DNA of 64,000 nucleotides from Alloascoidea africana. Its lineage: Eukaryota; Ascomycota; Alloascoideomycetes; Alloascoideales; Alloascoideaceae. Positions 1 through 9,985 of this stretch are shown here, piece by piece. The stretch is from assembly GCA_030581615.1 (NCBI GenBank), contig JAKTTT010000022.1, positions 1 to 64,000 on the forward strand, read 5' to 3'. A program made the translations under genes and the position numbers. Position 1 is the stretch's first letter; each line of letters starts with the position of its first letter. Under the pieces are notes generated by a model. That model was not told where the DNA came from. It saw only the letters and a list, made by a program, of their open reading frames with translations, and searched no databases.

Positions 1-168
1 TTTGTTTCGATGGCACATTTGGTCACATGTGTATAATGAATACTGTTTTGTGTATTTAAAGTTAGTTTCTATAGTTTCCTTGTTCTTTTCTACAAGTTAC
101 CTTAATACAAGTTTTTCGAACCAAACCCACCACCTAAGAGTTCAGAGCTGAGGCTCTGTTCTCTTACA
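1..168 (+). mobile_element. LTR, family A, cut by the window edge
   Basis: The sequence matches the solo LTR at 63247-63437 almost base for base and ends with the same CTCTTACA. Its first 20-odd bases lie outside the window. Family A LTRs are about 191 bp with TGTAAGA/TCTTACA ends. It is followed by the pentamer gatgg and then the 370-bp repeat described next. This is a fossil; no coding capacity. Confidence 0.85.
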
Positions 169-170
169 GA

Positions 171-539
171 TGGTATCACAGTGGTGATTTTTCAAGAGAA
201 AACTTGTTAATTCTTATATTAAAAGTGGCGAAAAGACGCCCTTATATAGACCTCAACGATAAATAAGGATTATATACGATCAAGAATAAAAGTAAACGTG
301 TCAATAACAGATTATTGCTAGCAAGAAAAGAATATAGCTTGATAGCAATTAAGAAAGAAAAGATAATCAATAACAATAAAGAGTAATCGTAGCAAGATTG
401 TAATAAAGTAAATAAAAAGAAAAGAAGAAGTATAACGTTAAGAAGAACAAGAGATAAAGCATAACGTTAAGAAGAGAATAAAGGAAATAGTTTGTAAAAG
501 AAGGTAAAGTATAAAGACGCCAGAGCAATAATCGTCACA
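171..539 (+). repeat. 370-bp LTR-like direct repeat, copy 1
   Basis: About 370 bp repeated, with few differences, at 1493-1865. It has a TATATA promoter-like stretch near its start, TG at one end and CA at the other (ATCGTCACA), which are LTR hallmarks. No target duplication could be assigned to either copy, so it could be an LTR of its own family or the untranslated leader of the family A element. It is followed by the pentamer gatgg. Confidence 0.5.
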
Positions 540-645
540 GATGGTGTAAGAGATGCTGAAGAGAATGTAAGAAATGAGAAGAAAAGAAGGACACAAAGGA
601 TGGTTTACAAAGAACACAAAGAACACAAAGGCTGGTTACCTTTGT

Positions 646-998
646 TGTTACATGAGTTATATTAACACTTCGGTTTGCACCTAGAAGTGAAGTACATTGA
701 ACAATGACAATTGCATGAAAGTACATCAAAGGACAACTGAACTCACAAAGGAAAAGGGAGTTTAGGAAGCAATCAAAGAATTGTCATTATTGATTTAGAA
801 GTTATTTAGGAACTATATAAGAAGCTTGTGTCTCCCTGAGATGGAGTACAAGTATTAGTGGTTATTAATAGTTATCAAGAAGTTTTAATAAGAAACCGTT
901 TACCGGATTATCTCTCTCTTTCTCGCTTGAAAAGCCGTTCTCTATCTTAGAGTTACAACTCTCAGTATTCACCTCGCGCCAGAAGACGATCTGTAACA
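646..998 (+). mobile_element. LTR, family B (TGTTACA...TGTAACA)
   Basis: About 353 bp with perfect 7-bp terminal inverted repeats TGTTACA and TGTAACA and an internal ACTATATAAG box about 165 bp from the left end, as expected of an LTR promoter. No second copy or matching 5-bp flanks were found in the window, so it is a lone LTR in a nest. The stretch 545-645 between copy 1 of the 370-bp repeat and this LTR is unassigned. Confidence 0.55.
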
Positions 999-1003
999 GA
1001 TGG

Positions 1004-1295
1004 TGTAAGAGAAATGATTCTCTTGATCTCTGATTGGTTCTATTTAGTTTCTGTTATTCACATTCGCTCTCAATTACCTTCTCTTGACTTAGTTTACATT
1101 CAGTAACTACAAGCGATTATTCTAATAATCCTTTAGTTGCTCACTTAGTTTTTAGTTCTATATAAAGAGGCCTTTCTCCCCAAGTCTTGGGAGAAGGCAT
1201 CAAACACTGAATACATTTTCTTTCCTGTTTCTTCTGAACCTTTGAGCCCTGTTCATCCCCTTGTAGTAAGAGAATCCCCAGGCATTCATCTTGCA
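1004..1295 (+). mobile_element. Solo LTR, family C, with gatgg target duplication
   Basis: About 292 bp beginning TGTAAGAG and ending TCTTGCA, with a TATATAAAGAGG box in the middle. The pentamer gatgg lies immediately on both sides (999-1003 and 1296-1300), fitting a 5-bp target duplication. Its left flank is the end of LTR B and its right flank runs straight into an inverted family A LTR, so it inserted into an existing LTR cluster. Confidence 0.6.
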
Positions 1296-1300
1296 GATGG

Positions 1301-1491
1301 TAAGAGAACAGAACCTCAGCTCTGAACTCTTAGGTAGTGGGGTTGGTTCATAAAACTTGAATTAAAGTAACTTGTAGAAAAGAACAAGAAACGACATAAA
1401 CTAACTTTAAATACACATCATCAGTATTCAATTTACACATGTGATCATTTGTTGTGCTATACAAACAAAGAGTAAGAATTATAATTCTTAC
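1301..1491 (-). mobile_element. LTR, family A, inverted copy
   Basis: The reverse complement reads TGTAAGAATT... and follows the family A consensus over its full length, with more sequence differences than exist between the copies at 1-168 and 63247-63437. This suggests an older insertion. It lies head to head with the family A copy that starts at 1870, separated by the second copy of the 370-bp repeat. Confidence 0.75.
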
Positions 1492-1492
1492 A

Positions 1493-1865
1493 TTGATATT
1501 ATCACGGAAGTGATTTTAGAAGAAAAACTTGTTCATTCTTATATTAAAAAGTGGCGAAAAGACGCCCTTATATAGATCTCAACGATAAATAAAGATTATA
1601 TACGATCAAGAATAAAAGTAAACGTGTCAATAACAGATTATTGCTAGCAAGAAAAGAGTAAAGCTTGATAGCAATTAAGAAAGAAAAGATAATCAATAAC
1701 AATAAAGAGTACTCATAGCAAGATTGCAATAAAGTAAATAAAAAGAAAAGAAGAAGTATAACGTTAAGAAGAACAAAAGATAAAGAATAACGCTATGAAG
1801 AGAATAAAGGAAATAGTTTGTAAAAGAAGGTAAAGCATAGAGACGCCAGAGCAATAATCGTCACA
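1493..1865 (+). repeat. 370-bp LTR-like direct repeat, copy 2
   Basis: Near-identical partner of 171-539, including the TATATA box and the ATCGTCACA end. It is sandwiched between two oppositely oriented family A LTRs (1301-1491 and the one starting at 1870). Confidence 0.55.
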
Positions 1866-2408
1866 GATTTGTAAGAATTCTGATTCTTACTCTTTGTTTG
1901 TATAGCACAAATGATCACATGTGTAAATTTAATACTGATGATGTGTATTTAAAGTTAGTTTATGTAGTTTCTGACAAAGGTGGAAAGTGGCGATGTGCAG
2001 TGGTGGACACGTGGAACTAGGGAAGGCTATCACGAATGTGGTCAGACTAATGAGCACGAAAGGAATAGGGAGTCGAAAGGAACTACAGAGAGAGATCTAA
2101 AGACTATGTCGTAGATCTGAGAACGAAGAAGAAACTGGAACTAAAGAGCCTGAACTCATTCTAACACATCCCCCGAAAGTGCACTGTCGAACAATGAGAC
2201 GAGGAAAAGGAGGAATTGTGAAGATAAGTGTGGTTTCCAACAAGAAAGAAGAAGGCTCAGAAAAAAAAAAAATGAAAAACGGAGAATGAAGAGAATAGAT
2301 TACGCTTGATGAACACGTTTGAAGTGAAGTAAGTGATCAAGGTAATGAATTTGGAATGAACTTATTCCAGAATCAAGAAAGTGGAAGATTTGTGAAATGT
2401 GAGAAAGG

Positions 2409-4274
2409 TCAAGTAGTTATAGAAGAGAGATGGATAAGTGAAGATAGTTTTCGAATGGTGACCGCAGGTAAAGGTTTAGTCATCATATCCACAACGTTTT
2501 CGTTTGAGCGAATATATTTGAGTTCAATTTGTTTTTCAACAACGTAATGTCGAAGAAACATTAGTCGGATATTCAAATGTTTGAGACCACCTCTAGCATT
2601 GGCATTCTCGATAAATTTAATGGCAGGAATATTATCGACATGTAAGATGATGGGGCGAGGGAGTCTAGTTCGAAATAACTCATCAAATAGTTGAGTAATG
2701 TATAAGCACGATTTAGAGGCTTCTGAAGCAGCATAAAATTCTGCTTCAGTACTTGAAGCAGAGACCACAGTCTGTAGTTTTGATTTCCACGCGATAGCAG
2801 TGTGGTTAGCAGTTTCTATAAAACCTGATCTGGATTTCCGTGTTAATTCATCGCCAGCAAAATCAGAATCAGAGTAAAACTGAAGTAGTGGTGGTTGTGA
2901 ATCTGGAGTTTTAGCGAAAGTTAAGCCAAGAGAAGCAGTGCTATAAACGTAGCGGCCGAGGCGTTTGAGTAACTCAAAGTGTTCAACAGATGGCGAGCTT
3001 GCGAAACGGCCAAGGGTGGAGAGTGAATAACAAATATCAGGTCGAGTACATGTACCTACCCAGTTCAATGATCCAAGTAAACATTGAAAGTTTGTAGAAT
3101 TGACAAGGGGTCCCACAAAGTTGCGAAAGTCCACTTTGAGCATTGGAACTGTGACAGGATGATGGTCAATCCCAAATTTATGAGAAAATTCAAGTATATA
3201 GGACTGTTGGGAGATAGTAATACTTCGTGACGTTTGTTGAATGTCATGACCAAGAAAATGGCTCATGACCCCAAGGGTTTTAACAGTGAAAGTTTCGGAC
3301 AAAGAGGAAAGAAATGAGGATACGAAGTTCTCAGGACCTGTACAAGCAAGGTCGTCAACGTAAATGCCGACAAGCAGACCCGAGGAGACGTCGAGGTATA
3401 AGCAAGAGTCAGTTAAAAGTCTGATGAAAGAAAAGGTGGAATGATTGTTGATATTCAAAATTGCTTTATTAAGTTTCTCATAGAATTTGAGACTTGCATC
3501 CCGTAGACCATAGAGACATTTTAAGAGACGCCATTTCTTCCCGGGAGTTGTGGTAAAGCCGGGGGGTGGATGAATATAGAGAGGGTTTTCACTTTCATAT
3601 TCCGTGTGAAGAAAAGCTGTTTTGATGTCAGCTTGGAAAATGTAAAATTTGTTGACAGCAGCGTATGCTGTTAGAGATTTAAAACTATCCAAGCGTAGGA
3701 CAGGACTGAAGAGAGGGGTATCTGGATTAATGGGTTGTTTGTCACCGCGACAAGCTAGCCTCGCTTTGAAACGCTCTATTGAACCAGTCGAGGGGTCGGT
3801 CTTGAGTGAGAAAACCCAGGTGGTACCGATGATGTCGAAATCAACGTTACGTTTACCGACTGGTTCCTCTTCGTGAAAGACATTGTGGGAGACGAAGGCC
3901 TCAATCTCTTCCTCCATGGCCTCTTTCCAGTGTTGACGAAATTCACCGCTCATAGCCTCAAGAAATGTCTTTGGAATGGGTACATCGTTTTTGTTGAGGG
4001 GTTGAGAGTGGTGAAGAACCAAGAGTGCCCGTTTTGTACGCTTGATAGTCCGCCCGGATTTTGATGTAGCAGGGAGAAAATCAAGAGGATCAATTTGTTT
4101 CTTTCTGGGGGAACTCACCCTTGCTTTAAAGCGGGCCGTTCTAAGTTGGCGCTTGGAACGGCGCAGGCCAGGTATTAGGACGAGGTCAACTGATTCGTCT
4201 GTAATGGGAGGATCAGATTCTTCCGATTCCCCTTCTACCCCTACCCCTCGTAAACAGTCCACAACCTCCCGCAA
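2409..4274 (-). mobile_element. Ty1/copia pol part: reverse transcriptase and RNase H
   Basis: The open stretch carries copia-type reverse transcriptase signatures (WVFSLKTD, FKARLACRGDKQ, the active-site block YVDDLA) followed by the Ty1-type RNase H (DSDFAGDELTRKS, SSTEAEFYAASEA) and the tail HLNIRLMFLRHYV. Gag, protease and integrase are not seen in this copy, so it is only the 3' part of pol. It belongs to the element at 1972-5008. Confidence 0.9.
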
Positions 4275-4812
4275 GTGAAAAGCGAAGGATCAACTGGAAG
4301 AATCTGATCCTCCCATTACAAATGAATCAGTTAACCTCGTCTTAATACCTGGCCCTCGCTGTTCCAAGCGCCAACTTAGAACGGCCCGCTTTAAAGCAAG
4401 GGTGAGTTCCTTCAGAAAGAAACAAATTGATCCTCTTGATTTTCTCCCTGCTACATCAAAATCCGGGCGGACTATCAAGCGTACAAAATGGGCACTCTTG
4501 GTTCTTCACCACTCTCAACCCCTCAACAAAAACGATGTACCCATTCCAAAGACATTTCTTGAGGCTATGAGCGGTGAATTTCGTCAACACTGGAAAGAGG
4601 CCATGGAGGAAGAGATTGAGGCCTTCGTCTCCCACAATGTCTTTCACGAAGAGGAACCAGTCGGTAAACGTAACGTTGATTTCGACATCATCGGTACCAC
4701 CTGGGTTTTCTCACTCAAGACCGACCCCTCGACTGGTTCAATAGAGCGTTTCAAAGCGAGGCTAGCTTGTCGCGGTGACAAACAACATTTTAATTCAGAT
4801 ACACCGCTCTCA
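3712..4812. repeat. Inverted repeat inside the copia relic
   Basis: About 520 bp of the start of the reverse transcriptase region occurs twice in opposite orientation, roughly 3712-4228 and 4290-4812, with about 60 bp between the arms. The arms are nearly identical. The right arm ends just short of the 5' LTR. Such a hairpin could come from aberrant reverse transcription (strand switching) or a later rearrangement. Confidence 0.85.
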
Positions 4813-5098
4813 TAACCTGACAAAAGTGGAGAGTGGCGATGTGCAGTGGTGGACACGTGGAACTAGGGAAGGTTATCACGTGATCAGACTAATGAGCACG
4901 AAAGGAATAGGGAGTCGAAAGGAACTACAGAGAGAGATCTAAAGACTATGTCGTAGATCTGAGAACGAAGAAGAAACTGGAACTAAAGAGCCTGAACTCA
5001 TTCTAACAGTTTCTTGTTCTTTTCTACAAGTTACCTCAACACAAGTTTTAAGAATCAAATCCACAACCTAAGAGTTCAGAGCTGAGGCTCTGTTCTCT

Positions 5099-6004
5099 CT
5101 CTCACAAACGTAAGGGAAACCGTAGCAACGAACCGATGGAGTCCCATGGAAGATTCCATTGATACTGCCACCTATGCTTTATTTTATTCTGTTTATTTTT
5201 ATTCTCATGCGCTGTTCTTAAGCTATGTCGGTCTTTTAGAACATTCCATAGCATTCTTACTCTTAGTTTACATAGGACTGTTAGCCTCGGATGGGTGATC
5301 TCCTCACTCTCTAGTAGTGAGGCTTAGATAGGTCTATATAAGTAGCCTATCTGTTCCCCCTTATGGGGAACAGCAATCAAATCCTAGTGTTGTTTGTAGC
5401 CTCTCACCTTCTCGAACCCTTACATGGAGGTCGTACCTGGTTCCTTCTGGCTCACACACTATGTCTTCTTCTATACAACCCTCAGCTCTGTCTGCAGCGG
5501 ACTTGGCCTCATTGATTTCTGCTATTACGGCCTCTCACCTTCTCGAACCCTTACAAGGACTATTTAAAGGGCAGTTCCACCCTGGAGAAGAGGATAACAA
5601 TAACAATATATAAGAAATACAATCATTTTTTGACTCTAAAACACTTCCTTATCTTACATCAATAGGGTTCAGGTTCCTCTGCTGTTTCTTTCAAAGGGAA
5701 AAGAGGAAGCAGGAAAAAGGATGTAAGATAAGGAAGTGTTTTAGAGTCAAAAAATGATTGTATTTCTTATATATTGTTATTGTTATCCTCTTCTCCAGGG
5801 TGGAACTGCCCTTTAAATAGTCCTATGTAAACTAAGAGTAAGAATGCTATGGAATGTTCTAAAAGACCGACATAGCTTAAGAGCAGCGCATGAGAATAAA
5901 TATAAACAGAATAAAATAAAGCATAGGTGGCAGTATCAATGGAATCTTCCATGGGACTCCATCGGTTCGTTGCTACGGTTTCCCTTACGTTTTGTGAGAG
6001 AACA
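5099..6004. repeat. Large imperfect palindrome of LTR-like sequence
   Basis: The left arm (5099-5278 continuing at 5556-5654) is the reverse complement of the right arm (5722-6004); the spacer is about 65 bp. Each arm contains a sequence beginning TGTAAGATAAGG at the spacer side, probably an LTR of the Ty3/gypsy element whose pol scraps adjoin at 6021-6720. The left arm is interrupted by a short LTR element (5279-5555). Confidence 0.75.
5279..5555 (+). mobile_element. Miniature LTR element with aggac target duplication
   Basis: It begins TGTTAGCCTCGG, has an LTR-like unit 5279-5424 with a TATATAAG box and the end CGAACCCTTACA, about 105 bp of internal sequence, and ends with a repeat of the last 25 bp of the LTR (5531-5555). 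The pentamer aggac flanks it at 5274-5278 and 5556-5560, and removing it restores the palindrome arm. It carries no genes and is not whole. Confidence 0.75.
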
Positions 6005-6020
6005 GAAAGAGTGGTGATCG

Positions 6021-6340
6021 GTCATAATAACAAATTCTTTTCCAAACAAATAGTGTTGCCAATGACGGAGCGCACTTACCACAGCCAGGAATTCTTTTTC
6101 ACGCGTAGGATAGTTCAATTCTGCTGGGGCTAATTTCTTTGAATAATAGGCTACTACACCTCGAATTTTTCCATTTCCATCTACTTCTTCCAATGTTGCT
6201 CCTATTGCAGTTCCACATGCGTCCGTGGTGAGCCTGAAAGTGCAATCCTTGATATTCGGAATCACCAATATTGGAGCTTGAGTCAGTGCTGTTTGCAATG
6301 TCGTAAACGCCTCTTCTTGTTCTTCTTTCCATTTCCGCAC
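6021..6340 (-). mobile_element. Ty3/gypsy RNase H fragment
   Basis: The conceptual peptide carries the Ty3/gypsy RNase H hallmarks [45 protein letters not shown] and [10 protein letters not shown]. It adjoins the palindrome at its 3' side and a head-to-head second pol fragment at its 5' side. It is a fragment of a fossil element. Confidence 0.9.
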
Positions 6341-6347
6341 AATAATT

Positions 6348-6720
6348 TTGCAAACAGCACTGACTCAAGCTCCAATATTGGTGATTCCGAATATCAAGGA
6401 TTGCACTTTCAGGCTCACCACGGACGCATGTGGAACTGCAATAGGAGCAACATTGGAAGAAGTAGATGGAAATGGAAAAATTCGAGGAAGTTCAGACTTA
6501 TTGCAAAGAAGAAGAAATGTGCTTTCATGCTTTACAGGTTGCATTACCTAGGGTTTGTGGCGTCTGATGAAGGTATTCACCCAGATGAATCAAAGATTGA
6601 AGCTGTCAAAGAATGGCCCAGACCCATAACTGCAAAAGAAACGAAAAAATTTTTAGGACTTACTAACTTTTATAGGCGCTTCGTTGAAGGATATTCAAAA
6701 ATAGCATCGCTACCAACTGT
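6348..6720 (+). mobile_element. Ty3/gypsy reverse transcriptase / RNase H fragment, inverted
   Basis: 6348-6480 repeats part of the RNase H fragment in opposite orientation ([15 protein letters not shown]). It is followed at about 6490-6715 by the connection region of a Ty3/gypsy reverse transcriptase (LHYLGFVASDEGIHPDESKI, KKFLGLTNFYRRFV). The order of parts is scrambled relative to a normal element; a fossil with several breaks. Confidence 0.85.
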
Positions 6721-7285
6721 AAAGTTTCTAGCGTGGGGACTTTCTTATCAAAATATATCTTATTATTATTTATCAATATAGAGGAATTCATATCATTTAT
6801 ATAGGTTTCCGGATTCAACAAGGAAATAACAAAATACATAAAGTGACAAAGTGGGAATCAGTCAGTATATCGAGAATCTGTTGAAGAATCCCGAGATATC
6901 CCAATAAATACATGAATGATCAGACAAGTCATTCATAACAAGGTTCTTTAGAAATAAGCAGACAATGATTAACAGACTCTCGTAAAGCGAAAGAATATTA
7001 TAAGTAGAATCTCGTAAAGTAAAAATAAAAAGAAGTTGATATTGGCAAAATAGGAGTTCCGTTACATGACTTTTAAAAATCATACTGAACCAGATCCTCT
7101 CGATGTGATTTTTCTTTAGACCTTAATATTCGGTAAGAAGAATATCGATGTTGTTTTAAGTATATTTAGGATAATGTATAGTTGATATAGATATTATGGA
7201 AGCACTACTAAAAGAGCCTGGTCTCCCTAAAGGAAAAGGGGACAATGACAAGAAAAGAATATAAATGTTAATTAAGAAGATCATT
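6721..7285. other. Unassigned AT-rich sequence between transposon relics
   Basis: No convincing gene. It is AT-rich with a purine run at about 7222-7237 upstream of the next LTR. Probably decayed transposon sequence, but no motif supports a family. Confidence 0.4.
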
Positions 7286-7477
7286 TGTAAGAATTCTGAT
7301 TCTTACTCTTTGTTCCGATAGAACAATTGGTCACATTTGTAAAACGAATATTGATGATATGTATTTAAAGTTAGTTTCTGTAGCTTCTTTGTTCTTTTCT
7401 ACAAGCTACCTTAATGCAAATTTTATGAACCAAACCCACAACCCAAGAGTTCAGGGCTGAGGTTCAGTTCTCTCACA
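7286..7477 (+). mobile_element. LTR, family A, solo
   Basis: A complete 192-bp family A LTR from TGTAAGAATT to TCTCACA. It is clearly diverged from the copies at the window ends, and its flanking pentamers (tcatt and taaat) do not match, so it is old or was rearranged after insertion. Confidence 0.8.
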
Positions 7478-7650
7478 TAAATCTGACCTAGCACCACCTT
7501 GCGGGTCACCCTGGGATCAACTGAGTGTCAGCATGTCTTCGATCTAAGTTCTTCCCAAACACTGATCAGAGCATCACCAACTACATCAAGTCTCGCTAAG
7601 TTTGTATGAAACTCAAGTCACAAAAAAAGAAAACCTGGGCCTCACCTCAG

Positions 7651-7875
7651 TCAAGGCGTTGTTAATTTTATGCTTGGGTGGCTGCGATGATTGTGATGGA
7701 GAAAGTCAAGAAGCTTTTTTAGGTTGCCGTGGGGGAGGCAGAGCCGTTTTCGAAAGAACAGGCGGCCGTTGTCGCTCACACTGTAATCCTTATAACTTTG
7801 AGGTTGTTGTGTAATGCGCTGAAGAGTTTGTTTTTTAATAGTTTTTAAATGAGCTGGGCAAGGCAGCGTTGACAT
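7651..7875 (-). mobile_element. Ty3/gypsy integrase N-terminal scrap
   Basis: The peptide includes YSVSDNGRLFFRKRLCLPHG followed by a His-His pair, resembling the zinc-binding N-terminal region of Ty3/gypsy integrases (consensus of the type GLLYRKDRLCVP then HDSPLAGH). Only a short piece remains. It may derive from the same family as the pol fragments at 6021-6720. Confidence 0.5.
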
Positions 7876-8529
7876 GTTACAATAGCCTTTACCGTATCGT
7901 GGGAAGGGTTATATAATGCTTACGTAGTTAGTTGATCCCTTTACATCAAAAGGGTTAATTTTCGAAGGCTATTGCAATTGTTCAGCACTTGGTCTTGGGC
8001 TTCAGTACAGAAATGCAAAACAAGGGACGGTGGGTGTGGTCTGCTCCTTGCAAGACATTGGAAGACCGTAAATAAAGCACCTGACTAGGAGGGTATTCAG
8101 TTCGTGATATCTGGATTCGATTGGTAGTCAACCATTTCTATAATCTTGTCATAATGCTGCGTCATGAGCGAATTCCGAAGTATTGGTGCGATTTTTGTCT
8201 TTCGTTTTGAGTGAAAGTGTGTAGTTGTGTTTTTCTCAGACGCTCTTCTTTAGCCCTTTAAATGCTCCTTATGCCCATAAGAATACAGTCATTACTTAGA
8301 GGAAAATCGATTTTGTTTTCATTAATAATAATAAAAATAAGATACAATCTATTGTTTATCGATCGATTAATTACTTAGGTTGTAGTCTAGTAAAAACTAG
8401 CGACCCCTATGCTTTAATAGAACAACCGATCCACGAACTAAAACAAAACATTATTCCCCATTCTGTAAAGTAAAGACATGGCCAAAGAATCAGGAAGTGA
8501 GAATTCCTCCAAAAAGCTGATCCATAAAA
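7876..8529. other. Unassigned sequence
   Basis: No supported gene. A minus-strand open stretch near 8105-8230 ends in a stop but is short and unrecognised. Position between two transposon relics suggests more mobile-element debris. Confidence 0.35.
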
Positions 8530-9720
8530 TTCTTCAAGAATTGAAGAGATTGTGAACTGAGAGATGTCCGAGACCAAAGAAGAGTTTCAAGATCGTTAGA
8601 ATTATGCTGAGACATTGGGCTGTCTCGAGGATGAAGAGGATCAGAGAAGTAGCTAAAAATGTAGAAACCGTCAAGGGGATTTGTTGATGATATTGGGCAA
8701 ATATATTTCCCATCCAGAAAGGATGAGAAACGCAGAACAACTGTGCTAGGTAGTTAAGGAAAGGATGCTGCAAGTTTACATCTTGTTCTTTCTGTGACCA
8801 GTTGAATTATGGGCCTTTTGAGAAGGCCTGACATGAGCTTCAAGAGCTTGGCAAAGTTTGAATATAATAGCGACTCTTGTGGTAGTCAATAACCAACATT
8901 CGATATTCACACTTTGCTAGTTTGATGGCATGTTTAGGGAAAGCATGTATTCAATAATGGAAGGTAGTATCACCATTCCATCTAGTCTTAGTGAGTTTAA
9001 TATCCCAAATTAACGTGAGGTTGCAATCTTTGTACCAGAAAATAAGAGACCCTTTAACACCAGAAACAGGAGACACCAACCCCACATAATTTCCCTGGAT
9101 GAATCTAACCAAATTCCCGATTTTCAGCATATATATGTTTTGTCTTTCTGCATTATTCGACTCCCACAAAAGCTATTGAGGAGGAGATCATGCTCATCAT
9201 TGGCCCAGTCTCGTCAAATTTGTACAAATACGCATAAACAATGCCATGCTTGGCTCTCATTTTCGACACGAGACCAATCCATGCAATTATTGCACCAGTA
9301 TCTTTTACTATGAAGACCTTACACTCGATTATGACGAGCGTTGAGGTTGTCACTGGACGAAGAGAAAAGCCCATTGCTTCCTGCTATACTGCATTTGCCG
9401 TTGTGCTCCATGGGCAGGAGATCGATTATATCTCCAAAACTAAAGAATCAAAAACTTCTCTCTCAAAGGGGCCAGAAACGAATTTGAATAGTACCTTCTC
9501 TTCTTGCTGAGTCAATATGTTATAATTGGCAGGAGTATCGGCGCGAACTTGTCATCTGATAACCCAAGCTTGTAATATAGTTTGGCTGAGAGAGCAAATA
9601 TGGGAAGCTTTCAGAATGTCCAGTTTTTGGACTCGTTTAATAACGAAAAGTGAAAGTAAAAGATCAGGTTTTATTGATCGAAGAGATGTGGCGTATTCCA
9701 ATATACAGAAGTTTTAAAAA
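8530..9720 (-). mobile_element. pogo/Fot1-like DNA transposase relic
   Basis: Read on the minus strand, short conceptual peptides follow the order of pogo-family (Tc1/mariner superfamily, DDE) transposases. First comes a CENP-B-like helix-turn-helix piece with LTQQEEKVLFKF (about 9490-9530), then YKFDETGPMM at about 9200-9225 (the NFDETG block with the first catalytic Asp), then LIFWYKD at about 9025-9050, then MLVIDYHKS at about 8880-8900 (the second Asp block, usually DGHGSH, here altered). In-frame stop codons (for example near 9130 and 9400) and frame changes show it is dead. No terminal inverted repeats were identified. Confidence 0.6.
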
Positions 9721-9985
9721 TAAATAGGTGAAGTTATTGATACTAGCTCGCATACGAAAGATTTAAGAAAGTTAAGATACTATCGTGAATGATCTAGATG
9801 TGTGCGCTTTGCCCTCGTTGAAAGAAGAGTATCAAAATTAAAGTTAGGCTTTTTAAACTACCAAGACACTTGGAAGAAAAAGATGTCTTCTTCTTCAACT
9901 CATAGGAACTTCAAAAACATAGCAATACATTCATTTTATGTCTATATCTAATCTAAATTATAAATTCTATTTTCCAAGTCACAGA

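Larger units (their letters stand above)
1972..5008 (-). mobile_element. Ty1/copia LTR retrotransposon, rearranged relic
   Basis: Two direct LTRs, 1972-2166 and 4818-5008 (195 and 191 bp), flank an internal region of about 2.65 kb. On the minus strand the LTRs read TGTTAGAATGAG...TTTGTCA. Flanking gtttc pentamers are the target duplication. Beside the 5' LTR the minus strand reads GGTTATGAG, matching the anticodon-loop region of initiator tRNA-Met, the half-tRNA primer site known for Ty5 and copia. A G-rich tract (GGGGGATG) abuts the 3' LTR. The two LTRs differ at only a few positions, so the insertion is fairly recent. The internal region is far shorter than a full copia element and partly inverted; the element is not whole. 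Confidence 0.85.
1870..5104 (+). mobile_element. LTR, family A, split by a Ty1/copia insertion
   Basis: Left part 1870-1971 and right part 5009-5104 together make one family A LTR (TGTAAGAATT at the start, CTCTCACA at the end). They are interrupted by the copia element at 1972-5008, which duplicated the pentamer gtttc (1967-1971 and 5009-5013). This order shows that the copia element is the younger insertion. Confidence 0.8.
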
